A DNA stretch of 7,245 bases, from assembly GCA_027058735.1 (NCBI GenBank), contig JALURZ010000282.1:1-7245 (forward strand), read 5' to 3'. Below the pieces are notes generated by a model. It did not search any database. It had not been told where the DNA came from and saw only the letters and a list, made by a program, of their open reading frames with translations. The DNA is from Hyphomicrobiales bacterium. GTDB lineage: Bacteria > Pseudomonadota > Alphaproteobacteria > Rhizobiales > JALURZ01. Below are positions 1-5,930 of this stretch, piece after piece (the first letter of the stretch is position 1; the number at the start of each line of letters is the position of its first letter). The position numbers and the translations under genes are program-made.

Positions 1-2115
1 CGCCAGCTCCGGCCCGCCGAGGGGCCGGCACGCCTTGACCAGCTTCGCCGCCGCCCGCCAGTCCTGGCCGCGATATGCCGCCAGCAACCGGCCCTGAACA
101 ACGCTCAGATCGGGAACGGCCGGATCATAGGGTGGCGGCTGGTCGCTCAATATCGCGAAAATCCGCTCCGCCTGCCGTTTGCCCTTGACCGCAATCAGAT
201 CGAGTTCGACCGCCGCCAGCCCCGGGACCGCGGACACGGTCTTTTCGCCGGCGATGATGGTGACGCCGTAGGTCTTCGTCTGGCCTTCAAGGCGTGAAGC
301 AACGTTCACATTGTCGCCGATCACCGAATAGTCGAACCGCTGGTCCGAACCCATGTTGCCGACGCAGCATGGACCCGTATTGATGCCGATGCCGATGCGG
401 ATCGGCCGGAACCGGCGGCCCTGCCGTCTTGCTTCATCCCGCAGGGTCCGGTTCAGAATTTTGAGTTCCCCGACCATGGCGAGCGCCGCGTGGCAGGCAT
501 TGGCGGCATGGGCCTCGTCATCGAGCGGCGCGTTCCAGAACGCCATGATGCAATCGCCCATATATTTGTCGATGGTTCCGCGATGGGCCAGTATGACCTC
601 GCTCATGGGCGTCAGATAGCGGTTCATCAATGTGACCAGCTCGTTGGCGCTCAGCCCCTCGGCGAGCCGGGTGAAGCCGCGGATATCGCAAAACATCAGC
701 GTCATGTCGCGATCCTCCCCGCCGAGCGTCAGCCGGTCCGGATCAGCGGCGATTTCCTCCACGACGCTTGGCGCGAGATAGCGCGAAAACGCCTGGCGCA
801 CTTCGCGGCGCTCGCGCTCGGTGCGCAGATAGCCGACCGCCGTGCCCGCCAGATAGAGCACCAGTACGGCGAATACCGGATAGACCGGATCAAGCAGCCA
901 TCCGGCCCGTTCAAAGGCGAACCACGACGTTGCCCCCGCGGCCGCGATCGCGACCGCCACCGCGATGCCGCTCCACAGGGCGCCAAGCCAGACGATCAGG
1001 AACCCCAGCACGAGGCCGCCAAGCCCCGTGACGACAAGCTCCATGGCATCGGCATAGTCCGGCCGGTGCAGGAACCCGCCCGCCACGATCTGCTCGATCG
1101 CCTGGGCATGCACCTCGATGCCCGGCAGGGCCGGCGACACCGGCGTTGCCCTGAGGTCGAGCAGGCCCGCCGCGCTGGTGCCCACCAGCACGATGCGGCC
1201 ATTCAGGGTCCGCGCCTCGACCTCGCCGTCGAGCAGTTTCCAGGCCGGCACATACAGTTCGCGGCGCGGCGGCGCGTAGTGGAGCCACATCTCGCCGCGG
1301 CCATCGGTCGGAATCTCCAGCGCGCCGACCTTGACAGCCGTCAGCCCCGTACGCGCGCCGAACGAAGCCTCCCCGCTGGCACCCGACGACTTGATGATAT
1401 AGGTGCCCGCCCCTTGCGCCACCCGCAAGGCCTCAACCGCCAGCGAGGGATACAGCCGTTCGCCAGCGCCAAGGATCAGCGGCACGCGGCGGATGACCTG
1501 ATCTCCGTCGGGCCGCCAGTTGATCGCGCCGAGCCCCTTGGCCGCATCGCCCAGTACAGGCAGCGCGCTCAGCACGCCGGCAAAGCGCGACACGAACTGC
1601 CGCGGATCGTCGCCCGCATGGGCGAAGCCGGCCTTCGGCGGCGGCGGCTTTGAGCGGGAAGTCTCGGTAAGGATAATTCCAAGCACCGCCGGCGCCTTCC
1701 TCAGCGCCTCGGCGAAGACGGCGTCATTGGACGGCAGGCCGGCGATGCGCGGGCGCAACTGTGTGAGATCGCCACTCCAGGTCCCGATAACCTGTTCCGG
1801 CGAAAGCCGGTCGGGCTCGGAAAACACGATATCGAGGCCGATCGCCGCCGCGCCGAGCGCTGTGGCCCTGTCCACCAGCTTCGCCAGCACGGTGCGCGGC
1901 CACGGCCACTGGCCGATGCGGCGGATGGACTCATCGTCAATATCAACAATGCGCACCGGCGCATCCGCGCCCGGCACGCGCGGGCTCAACCGCTGATAGC
2001 CGTCAAACACCATCATGCGCAGTTGCACGACGGGCGCGGGATCGGTGATCCGCAAGGCGCCAAGCGCCAGCAGAAGCACGATCATCAATCCAATCTGGTG
2101 CAGGCGCCGGCGCAT
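1..2115 (-). CDS. CHASE2-domain class III adenylate/guanylate cyclase (C-terminus cut off by window edge)
   Basis: Membrane-bound sensor that should make cAMP from ATP in response to an extracytoplasmic signal. 705 residues are visible and the frame is open to base 1, so only the end is missing. Order: one N-terminal membrane helix (about 7-22), a periplasmic CHASE2 domain (about 27-350, with 'VRIVDIDDESIRRIGQWPWPR' features), three membrane helices (about 358-378, 383-401, 411-431), then the cyclase domain (about 465-640) and a helical tail. Both metal aspartates are present: D477 in FCDIRGFT and D521 in KYMGDCIMAFWNAP. The base-selecting Lys is K517. The transition-state pair is N604 and R608 in NVNVASR. 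The second base-selecting position is Ser597 (YSVIG), where family members usually carry Thr or Asp. ATG at 2115 is chosen because it directly precedes the first helix. It has no strong Shine-Dalgarno; ATG at 2085 and GTG at 2223 are in frame. Domain assignment is firm; adenylate rather than guanylate specificity is inferred. Confidence 0.93.
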   Translation of the reverse strand, partial: MRRRLHQIGLMIVLLLALGALRITDPAPVVQLRMMVFDGYQRLSPRVPGADAPVRIVDIDDESIRRIGQWPWPRTVLAKLVDRATALGAAAIGLDIVFSEPDRLSPEQVIGTWSGDLTQLRPRIAGLPSNDAVFAEALRKAPAVLGIILTETSRSKPPPPKAGFAHAGDDPRQFVSRFAGVLSALPVLGDAAKGLGAINWRPDGDQVIRRVPLILGAGERLYPSLAVEALRVAQGAGTYIIKSSGASGEASFGARTGLTAVKVGALEIPTDGRGEMWLHYAPPRRELYVPAWKLLDGEVEARTLNGRIVLVGTSAAGLLDLRATPVSPALPGIEVHAQAIEQIVAGGFLHRPDYADAMELVVTGLGGLVLGFLIVWLGALWSGIAVAVAIAAAGATSWFAFERAGWLLDPVYPVFAVLVLYLAGTAVGYLRTERERREVRQAFSRYLAPSVVEEIAADPDRLTLGGEDRDMTLMFCDIRGFTRLAEGLSANELVTLMNRYLTPMSEVILAHRGTIDKYMGDCIMAFWNAPLDDEAHAANACHAALAMVGELKILNRTLRDEARRQGRRFRPIRIGIGINTGPCCVGNMGSDQRFDYSVIGDNVNVASRLEGQTKTYGVTIIAGEKTVSAVPGLAAVELDLIAVKGKRQAERIFAILSDQPPPYDPAVPDLSVVQGRLLAAYRGQDWRAAAKLVKACRPLGGPELA

Positions 2116-2232
2116 GGGGAACGTTGTACCGGCACATTCGCCCCAGGAAAAGGCCAGCGGCGAACCCGCCGCTGCCAGCAGCGGCGATCCACGACAAAAA
2201 CACCATTTTTCGAAAAAACCCACTCATCCCCT

Positions 2233-2248
2233 CTGTGCCCCGGCACAG
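2233..2248. promoter_or_regulatory. 16-nt palindrome upstream of the cyclase gene (candidate operator)
   Basis: Perfect 7-bp arms (CTGTGCC and GGCACAG) separated by CC. It lies about 120 bases upstream of the cyclase ATG at 2115, in the non-coding stretch between the cyclase and the rightward genes. The size and symmetry suit a dimeric regulator. The regulator is unknown and no promoter box next to it is convincing, so function is inference. Confidence 0.3.
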
Positions 2249-2402
2249 CATTCCATGAATCTGGAGGACAATCCGGCAGGCGGACAACGTGTGATGGCGC
2301 CGCGCGAGGCCATCCAGATGGACGTGTTCGGACGCATCGATCAACGGCTCGAGAGGCAACCCGGCAAGCTTCTCTGCGCCTTTCTGGACCGGCGCAATTC
2401 TC

Positions 2403-2945
2403 ATGGCGGAGACGGCCCGGCGTTTCCTGCTCGATAGGGTGGACAGCCGCGACAGCGCTCTGCCCGAGGAGGTGCGCAGCGCATGCCGGGAACGAGACTG
2501 GATTGCCACGGAGACCATGCAGGAACCGCTCGCTGCCGGAAAACCGTGTTGGTGCGGTCTGGCTGGCCGGCCGGAGCGAGTGCCTGGGCTACTGAGGCAA
2601 GGCAGCCCTCAGCGAGGATACGTTCTATTGCAAGCTTTGCTGCCGGCCTTCATGATCAGACACTCAATCGGTGTGAGCGCGCGAAACCAGGTGCGTTTCA
2701 TTCCCGCCGATGTCGCCGACCTGACTACCGCCAGGACCGGCCGGCAGTTCGAAAAATTTACGACCGGCAAATTCATATCCGAAGCCATCCGCCGGCGCAC
2801 CCGCGAGGATCCGCTGTTTCCGTTGCCGGATTTTTTCGTTTCCCCGGTTGACAAGATCTCGTCCATGGAATTCAAGCTTTATGACAGCGCCCGATACCGG
2901 GCGGCGCGACGGGCCGGTCAAGGCACAATAAAGGACCCCCCTTGA
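2403..2945 (+). CDS. Hypothetical protein, doubtful
   Basis: 180 codons from ATG to TGA; the frame is also open upstream back to 2295. I do not recognise the product. It is soluble-looking, rich in Arg, with no membrane segment or signal peptide. The first 45 residues or so (MAETARRFLLDRVDSRDS and on) and the last 90 or so have plausible codon use for this genome. The middle (about residues 50-75: CWCGLAGRPERVPGLLRQG) looks less natural, with rare codons such as CTA, AGG and CGA. No Shine-Dalgarno precedes the ATG. The ORF ends 93 bases before the monooxygenase start. It could be a lineage-specific gene, a decayed remnant together with the overlapping ORF at 2255-2437, or chance. Confidence 0.25.
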   Translation: MAETARRFLLDRVDSRDSALPEEVRSACRERDWIATETMQEPLAAGKPCWCGLAGRPERVPGLLRQGSPQRGYVLLQALLPAFMIRHSIGVSARNQVRFIPADVADLTTARTGRQFEKFTTGKFISEAIRRRTREDPLFPLPDFFVSPVDKISSMEFKLYDSARYRAARRAGQGTIKDPP

Positions 2946-3025
2946 GCGAAGTCGTCGACGGCATCCTGGCGTTCATGGGGCGAAAAGGGCTGTTGTAGCG
3001 CGCCCTGAATCCGGGTCCTGCTGAC

Positions 3026-3032
3026 AGGGAGG
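3026..3032 (+). promoter_or_regulatory. Ribosome binding site of the FAD monooxygenase
   Basis: AGGGAGG, six bases before the ATG at 3039. It is the strongest Shine-Dalgarno on the plus strand of the window and fixes that start codon. Confidence 0.8.
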
Positions 3033-3038
3033 CATACC

Positions 3039-4280
3039 ATGGGCGCGATTATCGTTGGCGGCGGCATTGGCGGTTTTGCAACCGCGCTGTCGCTGCACGA
3101 AAAAGGCATTGCGTGCGAGGTCTTCGAGCAGACGGACACCATCCGCGAACTGGGCGTGGGCATCAATACCCTGCCCCATGCGATCAAGGAGCTTGCCGCG
3201 CTCGGACTGCTCGACCGGCTCGACGCCGTCGCCATCCGCACGGCTGAACTGATCTATGTCAACCGTTTCGGACAGGTGATCTATTCCGAGCCGCGCGGGC
3301 TCGCCGCGGGCTATGACATTCCGCAGTTCTCCATTCATCGCGGCCATCTGCAAGGGGTGCTCTATGAGGCGGCGCGCGAACGCATTGGCGATGAGAATAT
3401 CCATGTCGGCCACACGCTCACCGGGTTTTCCCAGAGCGAGGGCGCCGTTACCGCCCATTTCGCCGACCGCGACGGCAACCCGCTGCGCGATCGCGAGGGC
3501 GATTTTCTCGTTGGCGCCGACGGCATTCATTCCGCGGTGCGCGCGCAGCTTTACCCCGGCGAGGGCCCGCCGCGCTGGAACGGCATCATGCTGTGGCGCG
3601 GCGCCACCGAATGGCCGCCCTTCCTGACCGGCAACTCCATGGTGATCGCCGGCGACATGAAAGAAAAGGTCGTGCTCTACCCGATCTCCAATGACGTGAA
3701 AAAGAAGGGGACCAAGCTGACCAACTGGGCCGTCGCGGTGAAGCTGGGCGACAGCTCGACGCCGATGCCGCACCGCGAGAACTGGAGCCGGGAGGGCAGG
3801 CTGGAAGAGCTCATGCCCCATGTCCAGCGCTTCAGGATTCCCTATATGGATGTGATCGGCCTGATCGAGGCGACAGAGGTGTTTTATGAATATCCCATGT
3901 GTGACCGCGACCCCCTGCCCGCCTGGAGCGATGGCCGGGTTACGCTGCTGGGCGATGCCGCCCACCCGATGTATCCGGTCGGCTCCAACGGCGCCTCGCA
4001 GGCCGTGCTTGATGCCCGTTTTCTGGCCGCGACCCTTGCCGGCACACCCGATGTCAAGGCCGCCCTGAAGGCCTACGAGGCGGAGCGATTGCCGAAAACC
4101 GCCGAAATCGTGCGTATCAACCGCAAGGGCGGGCCCGAGCGCGTGGTCGATGTCGTGTCCGAACGCGCCCCCGACGGTTTCGAGCGCATCGAGGATGTCA
4201 TAGACCCCGACGAACTCGTGGCCATCACCAGGGGCTACCAGCAGCTTGCCGGGTTCGACAAGGGCACATTGAACAAATAG
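3039..4280 (+). CDS. PhzS-like FAD-dependent aromatic monooxygenase
   Basis: 413-residue class A flavoprotein monooxygenase, expected to use NAD(P)H and O2 to hydroxylate an aromatic ring in the cytoplasm. All family fingerprints are present: the dinucleotide-binding GGGIGG at 7-12 with Glu30 at the end of the second strand, the FAD-contact Arg101 in SIHRGHLQ, the DG motif (LVGADGIHSAVR, 158-168) and the GD motif (LLGDAAHPMYPVGSNGASQ, 303-321). Sequence recalled for Pseudomonas PhzS (5-methylphenazine-1-carboxylate 1-monooxygenase, about 402 aa) matches closely in LGVGIN, YPISN/A and MCDRDPLPAW-like stretches. No phenazine genes are nearby, so the natural substrate is probably another aromatic acid or amine. 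The start is set by AGGGAGG at 3026-3032. Nearby 3-hydroxyanthranilate genes suggest, but do not show, a role in aromatic degradation. The gene is intact. Confidence 0.93.
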   Translation: MGAIIVGGGIGGFATALSLHEKGIACEVFEQTDTIRELGVGINTLPHAIKELAALGLLDRLDAVAIRTAELIYVNRFGQVIYSEPRGLAAGYDIPQFSIHRGHLQGVLYEAARERIGDENIHVGHTLTGFSQSEGAVTAHFADRDGNPLRDREGDFLVGADGIHSAVRAQLYPGEGPPRWNGIMLWRGATEWPPFLTGNSMVIAGDMKEKVVLYPISNDVKKKGTKLTNWAVAVKLGDSSTPMPHRENWSREGRLEELMPHVQRFRIPYMDVIGLIEATEVFYEYPMCDRDPLPAWSDGRVTLLGDAAHPMYPVGSNGASQAVLDARFLAATLAGTPDVKAALKAYEAERLPKTAEIVRINRKGGPERVVDVVSERAPDGFERIEDVIDPDELVAITRGYQQLAGFDKGTLNK

Positions 4281-4281
4281 C

Positions 4282-4313
4282 CGCGCCGGGCGCATCGCGT
4301 TCCGGCCGGCGCG
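4282..4313 (+). terminator. GC-rich hairpin just after the monooxygenase
   Basis: An 8-bp perfect stem (CGCGCCGG 4282-4289 with CCGGCGCG 4306-4313) and a 16-base loop begin two bases after the stop codon. There is no T-run after it, so it is not a classical intrinsic terminator. It may protect the 3' end or aid factor-dependent termination. Confidence 0.3.
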
Positions 4314-4375
4314 CAGGCATCATCCAATCCGCCATGATCTGGCGGAGCTTGCCAGCAATCCGGTAGTATGAACCC

Positions 4376-4597
4376 ATGTCCCAGATCGAACTGCTGGGCG
4401 CTGTCGCCATCACCATCATGGTCGCCAGTTACGCCCTTGAAAAACGCGGATCAATCTTTGTGGCGATTTTCGCCGCCGGATGCGCCCTGGCGGCGCTTTA
4501 CGCATTCCTGATTGAATCCTATCCGTTCCTGATCGCGGAATCGGTATGGTCGCTGATCGCCCTGCGCCGCTGGGCGGAGACGCGCAAGGCAGCCTGA
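4376..4597 (+). CDS. Small multi-pass membrane protein (CBU_0592-like)
   Basis: 73 residues, mostly hydrophobic, with helices at about 5-20, 27-46 and 50-65. It ends in a short basic cytoplasmic-type tail (ALRRWAETRKAA). The pattern (a glycine-bearing first helix, a short charged turn EKRG, then a final helix with ES..SLIAL) resembles the CBU_0592-like small membrane domain, whose function is not known. It starts 95 bases after the monooxygenase stop and converges with the 28-aa gene on the opposite strand. No good Shine-Dalgarno is seen before the ATG; the only purine-rich motif (GGCGGAG at 4341-4347) is too far upstream. Membrane nature is clear; the family name is a recollection of pattern. 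Confidence 0.75.
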   Translation: MSQIELLGAVAITIMVASYALEKRGSIFVAIFAAGCALAALYAFLIESYPFLIAESVWSLIALRRWAETRKAA

Positions 4598-4605
4598 GCG
4601 CACAC

Positions 4606-4628
4606 AAAAAAAGGAGGCCGAAGCCTCC
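4606..4628 (-). terminator. Intrinsic terminator of the 28-aa peptide gene
   Basis: Read on the minus strand: stem GGAGGC, loop TTCG, stem GCCTCC, then seven Ts (4612-4606). The 6-bp GC stem, the extra-stable TTCG tetraloop and the T-run make this a textbook Rho-independent terminator. The T-run lies only on the minus-strand side, so it serves leftward transcription, 33 bases past the stop codon of the 28-aa gene. It sits eight bases beyond the end of the convergent plus-strand gene. Confidence 0.9.
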
Positions 4629-4636
4629 AATGCATG

Positions 4637-4653
4637 TGGTCTTGCACAGACCA
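4637..4653 (-). repeat. Second hairpin in the 3' UTR of the 28-aa gene
   Basis: Perfect 6-bp arms TGGTCT (4637-4642) and AGACCA (4648-4653) with a 5-base loop. It lies between the stop codon at 4661 and the terminator at 4606-4628, giving two tandem hairpins within about 50 bases. Confidence 0.55.
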
Positions 4654-4660
4654 GCAGGCC

Positions 4661-4747
4661 TTATGTAATGGCTATGCCAACCGCGATCAGAATGGCGAAG
4701 CCGACAACGGGAACAATCCAAGGATTTTTCTTTATGATCGCAAACAT
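4661..4747 (-). CDS. 28-aa single-helix membrane peptide
   Basis: Starts MFAIIKKNPW and continues as one hydrophobic helix (about residues 10-27, VPVVGFAILIAVG) to a TAA stop. A short N-terminus with two lysines is followed directly by the helix, which predicts a small inner-membrane protein with its N-terminus in the cytoplasm. GGAGG (4760-4756, preceded by C) stands eight bases before the ATG and is among the best ribosome binding sites in the window. An in-frame upstream extension to 4861 is possible but lacks a site and looks unnatural. A strong terminator follows at 4606-4628. The gene reads leftward, after the cupin gene and 136 bases from its stop. I do not recognise the family. Start signal, coding logic and terminator together make it likely real; function is unknown. 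Confidence 0.72.
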   Translation of the reverse strand: MFAIIKKNPWIVPVVGFAILIAVGIAIT

Positions 4748-4755
4748 GTCCGTGT

Positions 4756-4761
4756 CCTCCG
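4756..4761 (-). promoter_or_regulatory. Ribosome binding site of the 28-aa peptide
   Basis: CGGAGG on the minus strand, eight bases before the ATG at 4747. It decides this start over the upstream in-frame ATG at 4861. Confidence 0.75.
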
Positions 4762-4805
4762 GAGTTTGATGCAGCTCATGACTGCCAACGACTCCACTAA
4801 GACAC

Positions 4806-4830
4806 CCAATTGCCCGCACCCGGCAATTGG
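4806..4830. repeat. 9-bp inverted repeat between the cupin and the 28-aa gene
   Basis: Perfect arms CCAATTGCC (4806-4814) and GGCAATTGG (4822-4830) with a 7-base loop. It lies 59 bases upstream of the 28-aa ORF start and 53 bases past the cupin stop. Neither side carries a T-run, so it is not a classical terminator. It could be an operator, a 5' leader hairpin for the peptide mRNA, or the 3' end structure of the cupin mRNA. Confidence 0.5.
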
Positions 4831-4883
4831 ACCTTGGACTTAAGCCAAATTGATGACGCACTAAAGTCTAAGGGACATCCGCA

Positions 4884-5324
4884 TCAGGCGTCCGGCGGCA
4901 GAAACTCGACTTCGTGCTCGCCGGCGATCCGCATCACTTCCTGCGGGTCGGACACGTCGTGAATGCGGGTGAACAGTTCAAACAGCTTGCGCGTCGGCGT
5001 GACCCAGAACAGGCAGGTCACCGGCGCGTCGGAGTTGTTGAAGATACCGTGCGAAATGCCCATCGGCAGGCGGATCAGATCGCCCTTGCCGGCGGTTTTC
5101 GACTGGCCGTCGAGCACCAGATCGAACTTGCCTTCGAACATGTAGATGAATTCATCCTGGGTGGGATGAATGTGGGGAGGAACGAAGGTCCCGGGGGGAA
5201 ACTCCGCGGTCCACGAAAACGAGGTCTCCGAAAGCTGCTTGGGCACATAGGTCTGGCCGAGAATGTTCCATTCCAGGCCGTCCATGCCTTCTCCCTGCGG
5301 CGTGATTCCCGGTGTCATCGTCAT
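4884..5324 (-). CDS. Single-domain cupin protein
   Basis: 146-residue cytoplasmic beta-barrel protein of the cupin_2 type. Motif 1 is PHIHPTQDEFIYMFEG (50-65) with metal ligands His51, His53 and Glu58. Motif 2 supplies His92 (MGISHGIFN). The full ligand set predicts a bound metal and so an enzyme or metal-dependent binding protein rather than a dead cupin. The start at 5324 is preferred because GGGGAG (5337-5332) stands seven bases upstream; a longer form from 5393 has no site and an unnatural N-terminus. It is divergent from the 2-aminomuconate deaminase-like gene, with a 177-base shared upstream region, so it may be co-regulated with the 3-hydroxyanthranilate cluster. The substrate cannot be read from sequence; many such cupins are dioxygenases, isomerases or sugar-binding proteins. 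Confidence 0.88.
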   Translation of the reverse strand: MTMTPGITPQGEGMDGLEWNILGQTYVPKQLSETSFSWTAEFPPGTFVPPHIHPTQDEFIYMFEGKFDLVLDGQSKTAGKGDLIRLPMGISHGIFNNSDAPVTCLFWVTPTRKLFELFTRIHDVSDPQEVMRIAGEHEVEFLPPDA

Positions 5325-5468
5325 GTCCCTTCTCCCCTTGTATTCAATCCGCGTGTTCCGCATTCCAGAGTGTAGACGACGCCACGCCCCCACTCAACCG
5401 CAGAACACGGCCCCTTCCCGCATGAAGGGAAAACTCCACTGCTGCGCCGTCAATCCGCCTAATATGCG

Positions 5469-5480
5469 AACCGGTCGGTT
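5469..5480. promoter_or_regulatory. Palindrome in the divergent intergenic region (candidate operator)
   Basis: AACCGGTCGGTT: perfect 5-bp arms AACCG and CGGTT around GT, 21 bases before the ATG at 5502. Symmetric ACCG/CGGT sites are often bound by TetR-family repressors, and the position would cover the promoter or 5' leader of the degradation cluster. No regulator gene is in the window, so the assignment is inference. A separate 6-bp hairpin (5412-5429) lies further upstream. Confidence 0.4.
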
Positions 5481-5501
5481 AGACAGCATACAGAGCGAAA
5501 A

Positions 5502-5930
5502 ATGACGAAACCCGCAGCACAGGTGATCGTCGGCAAGGCCACGCCCCGCGGGCGTTATCCCCATTATCGCCGGGCGGGGAATTTCATCTTTGTGTCCGGC
5601 ACCACGGCCAGGCGCGCGGACAATTCCATCGCCGGGGCGAGTTGCGACGAAATGGGAACCCTGACCCTCGACATCCGCGTCCAGACCCGCGCGGTGATCG
5701 AGAATATCCGCGATATTCTGAACGAGGCCGGCGCCGGTCTGGAAGACGTCGTGGAAATTTCGGCCTATCTGGTCTCGATGAACGATTTCGGCGGCTTCAA
5801 CGAGGCCTATGGCGAATTTTTTGACGAAAGCGGGCCCGCGCGCGCCACGGTCGCGGTCCACCAGCTCGCGCATCCCCAGTTGCTTGTCGAACTCAAGGCG
5901 GTCGCTTTCAGGCCCCAGATCAATGACTGA
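5502..5930 (+). CDS. nbaF: RidA-family 2-aminomuconate deaminase
   Basis: 142 residues, the usual length of the RidA-like 2-aminomuconate deaminases (AmnD/NbaF). It is expected to hydrolyse 2-aminomuconate to 4-oxalocrotonate and ammonia in the cytoplasm as a trimer. Family features: FIFVSGTTARR (28-38), the helix QTRAVIENIRDIL (61-73), EISAYLVSMNDF (85-96), the imine-handling Arg114 in PARATVAVHQLAHP, and the conserved Glu130 in LLVELKAVAF. The specific activity, rather than a generic RidA housekeeping role, is supported by 3-hydroxyanthranilate dioxygenase and ACMS decarboxylase downstream in the same direction. It is first in the cluster, and its stop overlaps the next start by eight bases. 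The ribosome binding site (AGAGCGA) is weak. A palindrome at 5469-5480 may regulate it. Confidence 0.88.
   Translation: MTKPAAQVIVGKATPRGRYPHYRRAGNFIFVSGTTARRADNSIAGASCDEMGTLTLDIRVQTRAVIENIRDILNEAGAGLEDVVEISAYLVSMNDFGGFNEAYGEFFDESGPARATVAVHQLAHPQLLVELKAVAFRPQIND

Larger units (their letters stand above)
2116..3038. other. Long intergenic stretch with no confidently assigned gene
   Basis: About 920 bases between the leftward cyclase and the rightward monooxygenase. It holds the palindrome at 2233-2248, an AT palindrome TTTTTCGAAAAA at 2206-2217, a weak plus ORF at 2403-2945, a second weak plus ORF in another frame at 2255-2437 (60 codons), and a 6-bp GC hairpin at 2888-2903. None of the ORF translations resembles a family I recognise, and neither weak ORF has a clear ribosome binding site. 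It may contain an eroded gene as well as the promoters for the two flanking genes. Confidence 0.6.

Noticed and set aside
490..1653. 387-codon open frame on the plus strand
   Set aside because: It lies antisense to the CHASE2 cyclase, which has intact domains and all catalytic residues. The plus-strand product is an Arg/His/Gln-rich sequence typical of a shadow frame in GC-rich DNA.
2003..2227. Minus-strand ORF starting ATG at 2227 with a hydrophobic N-terminus (MSGFFRKMVFLSW)
   Set aside because: The hydrophobic stretch looks like a membrane helix, but GAGGGG abuts the ATG with no spacing, and most of the ORF overlaps the cyclase N-terminus in another frame with unnatural sequence.
2848..2880. 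TTGACA -35 promoter box ahead of the monooxygenase
   Set aside because: No acceptable -10 box lies 16-18 bases downstream; the nearest AT-rich hexamer is about 23 bases away.
2973..4295. 440-codon open frame on the minus strand
   Set aside because: It is antisense to the FAD monooxygenase, whose FAD motifs and ribosome binding site are clear. The minus frame resembles no family and is a composition effect.
4748..4861. Longer form of the 28-aa peptide starting at 4861 (66 aa)
   Set aside because: The extra N-terminal residues look non-coding, include part of the 9-bp inverted repeat, and have no ribosome binding site, whereas the internal ATG at 4747 has GGAGG at ideal spacing.
4914..5375. 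153-codon plus-strand ORF over the cupin
   Set aside because: It is antisense to the cupin, which retains the His/His/Glu/His ligand set and a ribosome binding site.
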